A stretch of 64,000 bases of DNA, from the NCBI GenBank assembly GCA_036558405.1, contig DATBFR010000068.1, positions 46,922 through 110,921 of the forward strand. The letters are read 5' to 3'. The DNA comes from TA-21 sp036558405. Lineage in GTDB: Archaea; Thermoproteota; Nitrososphaeria; Nitrososphaerales; Nitrososphaeraceae. A model generated the notes under the pieces. That model was given only the letters and a program-made list of their open reading frames with translations, was not told where the DNA came from and ran no database searches. The position numbers and the translations under genes were made by a program. Of the stretch, positions 63,161 through 64,000 are shown piece by piece (the first letter of the stretch is position 1; each line of letters starts with the position of its first letter).

Positions 63161-63904
63161 TCACTGTGTGGGTTTGAATTCTAACTTTGTAGCACTCTTT
63201 TGCTTTTGTAAATGTGCGAACGCTTTAGGTCTCTCTAGTATATCATCCGTGTTCCAATACTGCCACTGTGAGAGTTTTTCCCAATCCCAAAGGAACATGT
63301 CGTATGGGAATTGGTTACGAGTAGACATGGCCATTGGCATGCTATCAGTGTGTATTATACTATCTTGCTGGTCCCACTTGACTACAAATCTAATATTGTG
63401 TTTATCTGTGTACGCACTCTTTGCAATTATCTCGTCTACATTATCCTTTGAAAATGGAATATAGTATGTATCTCTAACTCCAGCATAAGCATTATCGATA
63501 TGGTCACCCGTGCGGTTGTCAAATACGGGCCGTGTAACAACTTCAGAATACTTGCCTTCAAAATGACCACTATACGGGTTGATATCAACACCTAGCCAGT
63601 TCTTTGCATCCCAAGTCTCTTCATAGAAAACGAATTCTCGCCTCTCACGCTTTGGTGAATTCCAATCTATTGCTTTTAGGCGGCAGATCATAGTTACTGT
63701 ACGGTTTATGGGACCTTTCCTGAGGTCTACGGCTGCCAGAAACCTTTGAATTCTGTTGCGTGGTCCCCTAATCATTTGTGGTATAATATCGACAAATCCG
63801 GTATCAACGTAAGACTGGTAACTACGGTCGTTATAATCTAACTTGACTTCTGGTTTTGGATTCTTTGGTTTTGGTTTAATTGTTGAAACTCTTTCTCCCG
63901 TCAT
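63161..63904 (-). CDS. hypothetical protein, 247 aa
   Basis: The 247-aa product starts with a disordered Lys/Pro-rich segment (IKPKPKNPKPEVKLDYNDRS) followed by a folded region with many aromatic residues (FYEETWDAKNWLGVDINPYS; FEGKYSEVVTRPVFDNRTG; DMFLWDWEKLSQWQYWN). It is Cys-poor (one Cys) and without signal peptide. Strand-like parts suggest a mainly beta domain. The family is not recognised. A TTTATTTAG-like element lies about 35-45 nt upstream of the ATG. The right edge of the window follows. Confidence 0.55.
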   Translation of the reverse strand: MTGERVSTIKPKPKNPKPEVKLDYNDRSYQSYVDTGFVDIIPQMIRGPRNRIQRFLAAVDLRKGPINRTVTMICRLKAIDWNSPKRERREFVFYEETWDAKNWLGVDINPYSGHFEGKYSEVVTRPVFDNRTGDHIDNAYAGVRDTYYIPFSKDNVDEIIAKSAYTDKHNIRFVVKWDQQDSIIHTDSMPMAMSTRNQFPYDMFLWDWEKLSQWQYWNTDDILERPKAFAHLQKQKSATKLEFKPTQ

Positions 63905-64000
63905 TCCTTAATCTGGTATTAGTGAAGTAAGGAAACTAAATAAAGTTTCTACAGTGTGCAGTCTTTAACCACTTGCTGCCTTATACGCATACATTCATGT

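Noticed and set aside
1..64000. CRISPR array, insertion sequence, integrase or prophage
   Set aside because: No regularly spaced repeats, cas genes, transposases, terminal inverted repeats around ORFs or phage structural genes were seen on either strand.

Overview
The window is AT-rich chromosomal DNA of an ammonia-oxidising archaeon (Thaumarchaeota/Nitrososphaeria). Evidence: an unsplit fused RNA polymerase RpoA (1271 aa) next to unsplit RpoB, archaeal Lhr helicase, RfcL, class I LysRS, Elp3, KEOPS genes, glycerol-1-phosphate dehydrogenase for archaeal lipids, the archaeal pantoate kinase/phosphopantothenate synthetase route to CoA, a plastocyanin-like copper protein, archaeal SepF, and a biotin-dependent acyl-CoA carboxylase of the type used in the thaumarchaeal 3-hydroxypropionate/4-hydroxybutyrate carbon cycle. 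The AT-rich base composition, long non-coding gaps and many tiny zinc-binding proteins fit a Nitrosocosmicus-like member of Nitrososphaerales better than the GC-rich Nitrososphaera; the genus is an inference.

Layout. 0-7 kb: small and mostly uncharacterised genes (a DUF6659-like protein, HAD phosphatase, Nudix hydrolase, winged-helix protein, pterin dehydratase) and tRNA-Gly(GCC). 7.2-9.6 kb: a gene-poor stretch with two tiny genes and a strong hairpin. 9.6-11.9 kb: an uncharacterised two-gene unit of a winged-helix protein and a P-loop ATPase. 12-15.3 kb: elp3-lysS. 16.3-20.8 kb: RPA-like ssDNA-binding protein and a convergent Lhr-type helicase preceded by a tiny membrane protein. 20.8-24 kb: small peptides, a repeat-containing exported peptide, a cupredoxin, sepF. 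24.3-30.7 kb: a divergent aCPSF1-like protein lacking a key metal ligand, egsA, FKBP isomerase, class V aminotransferase, M24 peptidase. 30.8-34.6 kb: a compact four-gene CoA biosynthesis operon on the minus strand. 34.7-42.2 kb: AbrB-PhoU regulator, a PurF-like pseudoenzyme, YchF GTPase, Kae1, PH-domain protein, Bud32, Ham1 and the wyosine enzyme Taw1. 43.2-52.8 kb: intron-containing tRNA-His, then rpoH-rpoB-rpoA-rpl30e-nusA-rps12-rps7. 53-55.5 kb: an unknown 376-aa protein and rfcL. 55.9-59.5 kb: three-gene acyl-CoA carboxylase operon. 59.5-64 kb: peroxiredoxin, small zinc-binding proteins, two exported proteins (one a Cys-laddered repeat protein) and an unknown 247-aa protein.

Functionally the window joins core information processing (transcription, translation, tRNA modification by Elp3, Kae1/Bud32 and Taw1, DNA replication by RPA, RfcL and Lhr) with archaeal cofactor, lipid and carbon-fixation genes. 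TATA-like boxes lie roughly 25 nt upstream of several start codons, which points to largely leaderless transcripts; rpoH and accC instead have visible purine-rich ribosome-binding sites. No CRISPR array, transposase, prophage or rRNA gene was seen. Notable items are two apparently catalytically degenerate enzymes (aCPSF1-like and PurF-like), the Cys-ladder exported protein, paralogous families of tiny zinc proteins (several without a usual start codon), and the winged-helix/ATPase pair.
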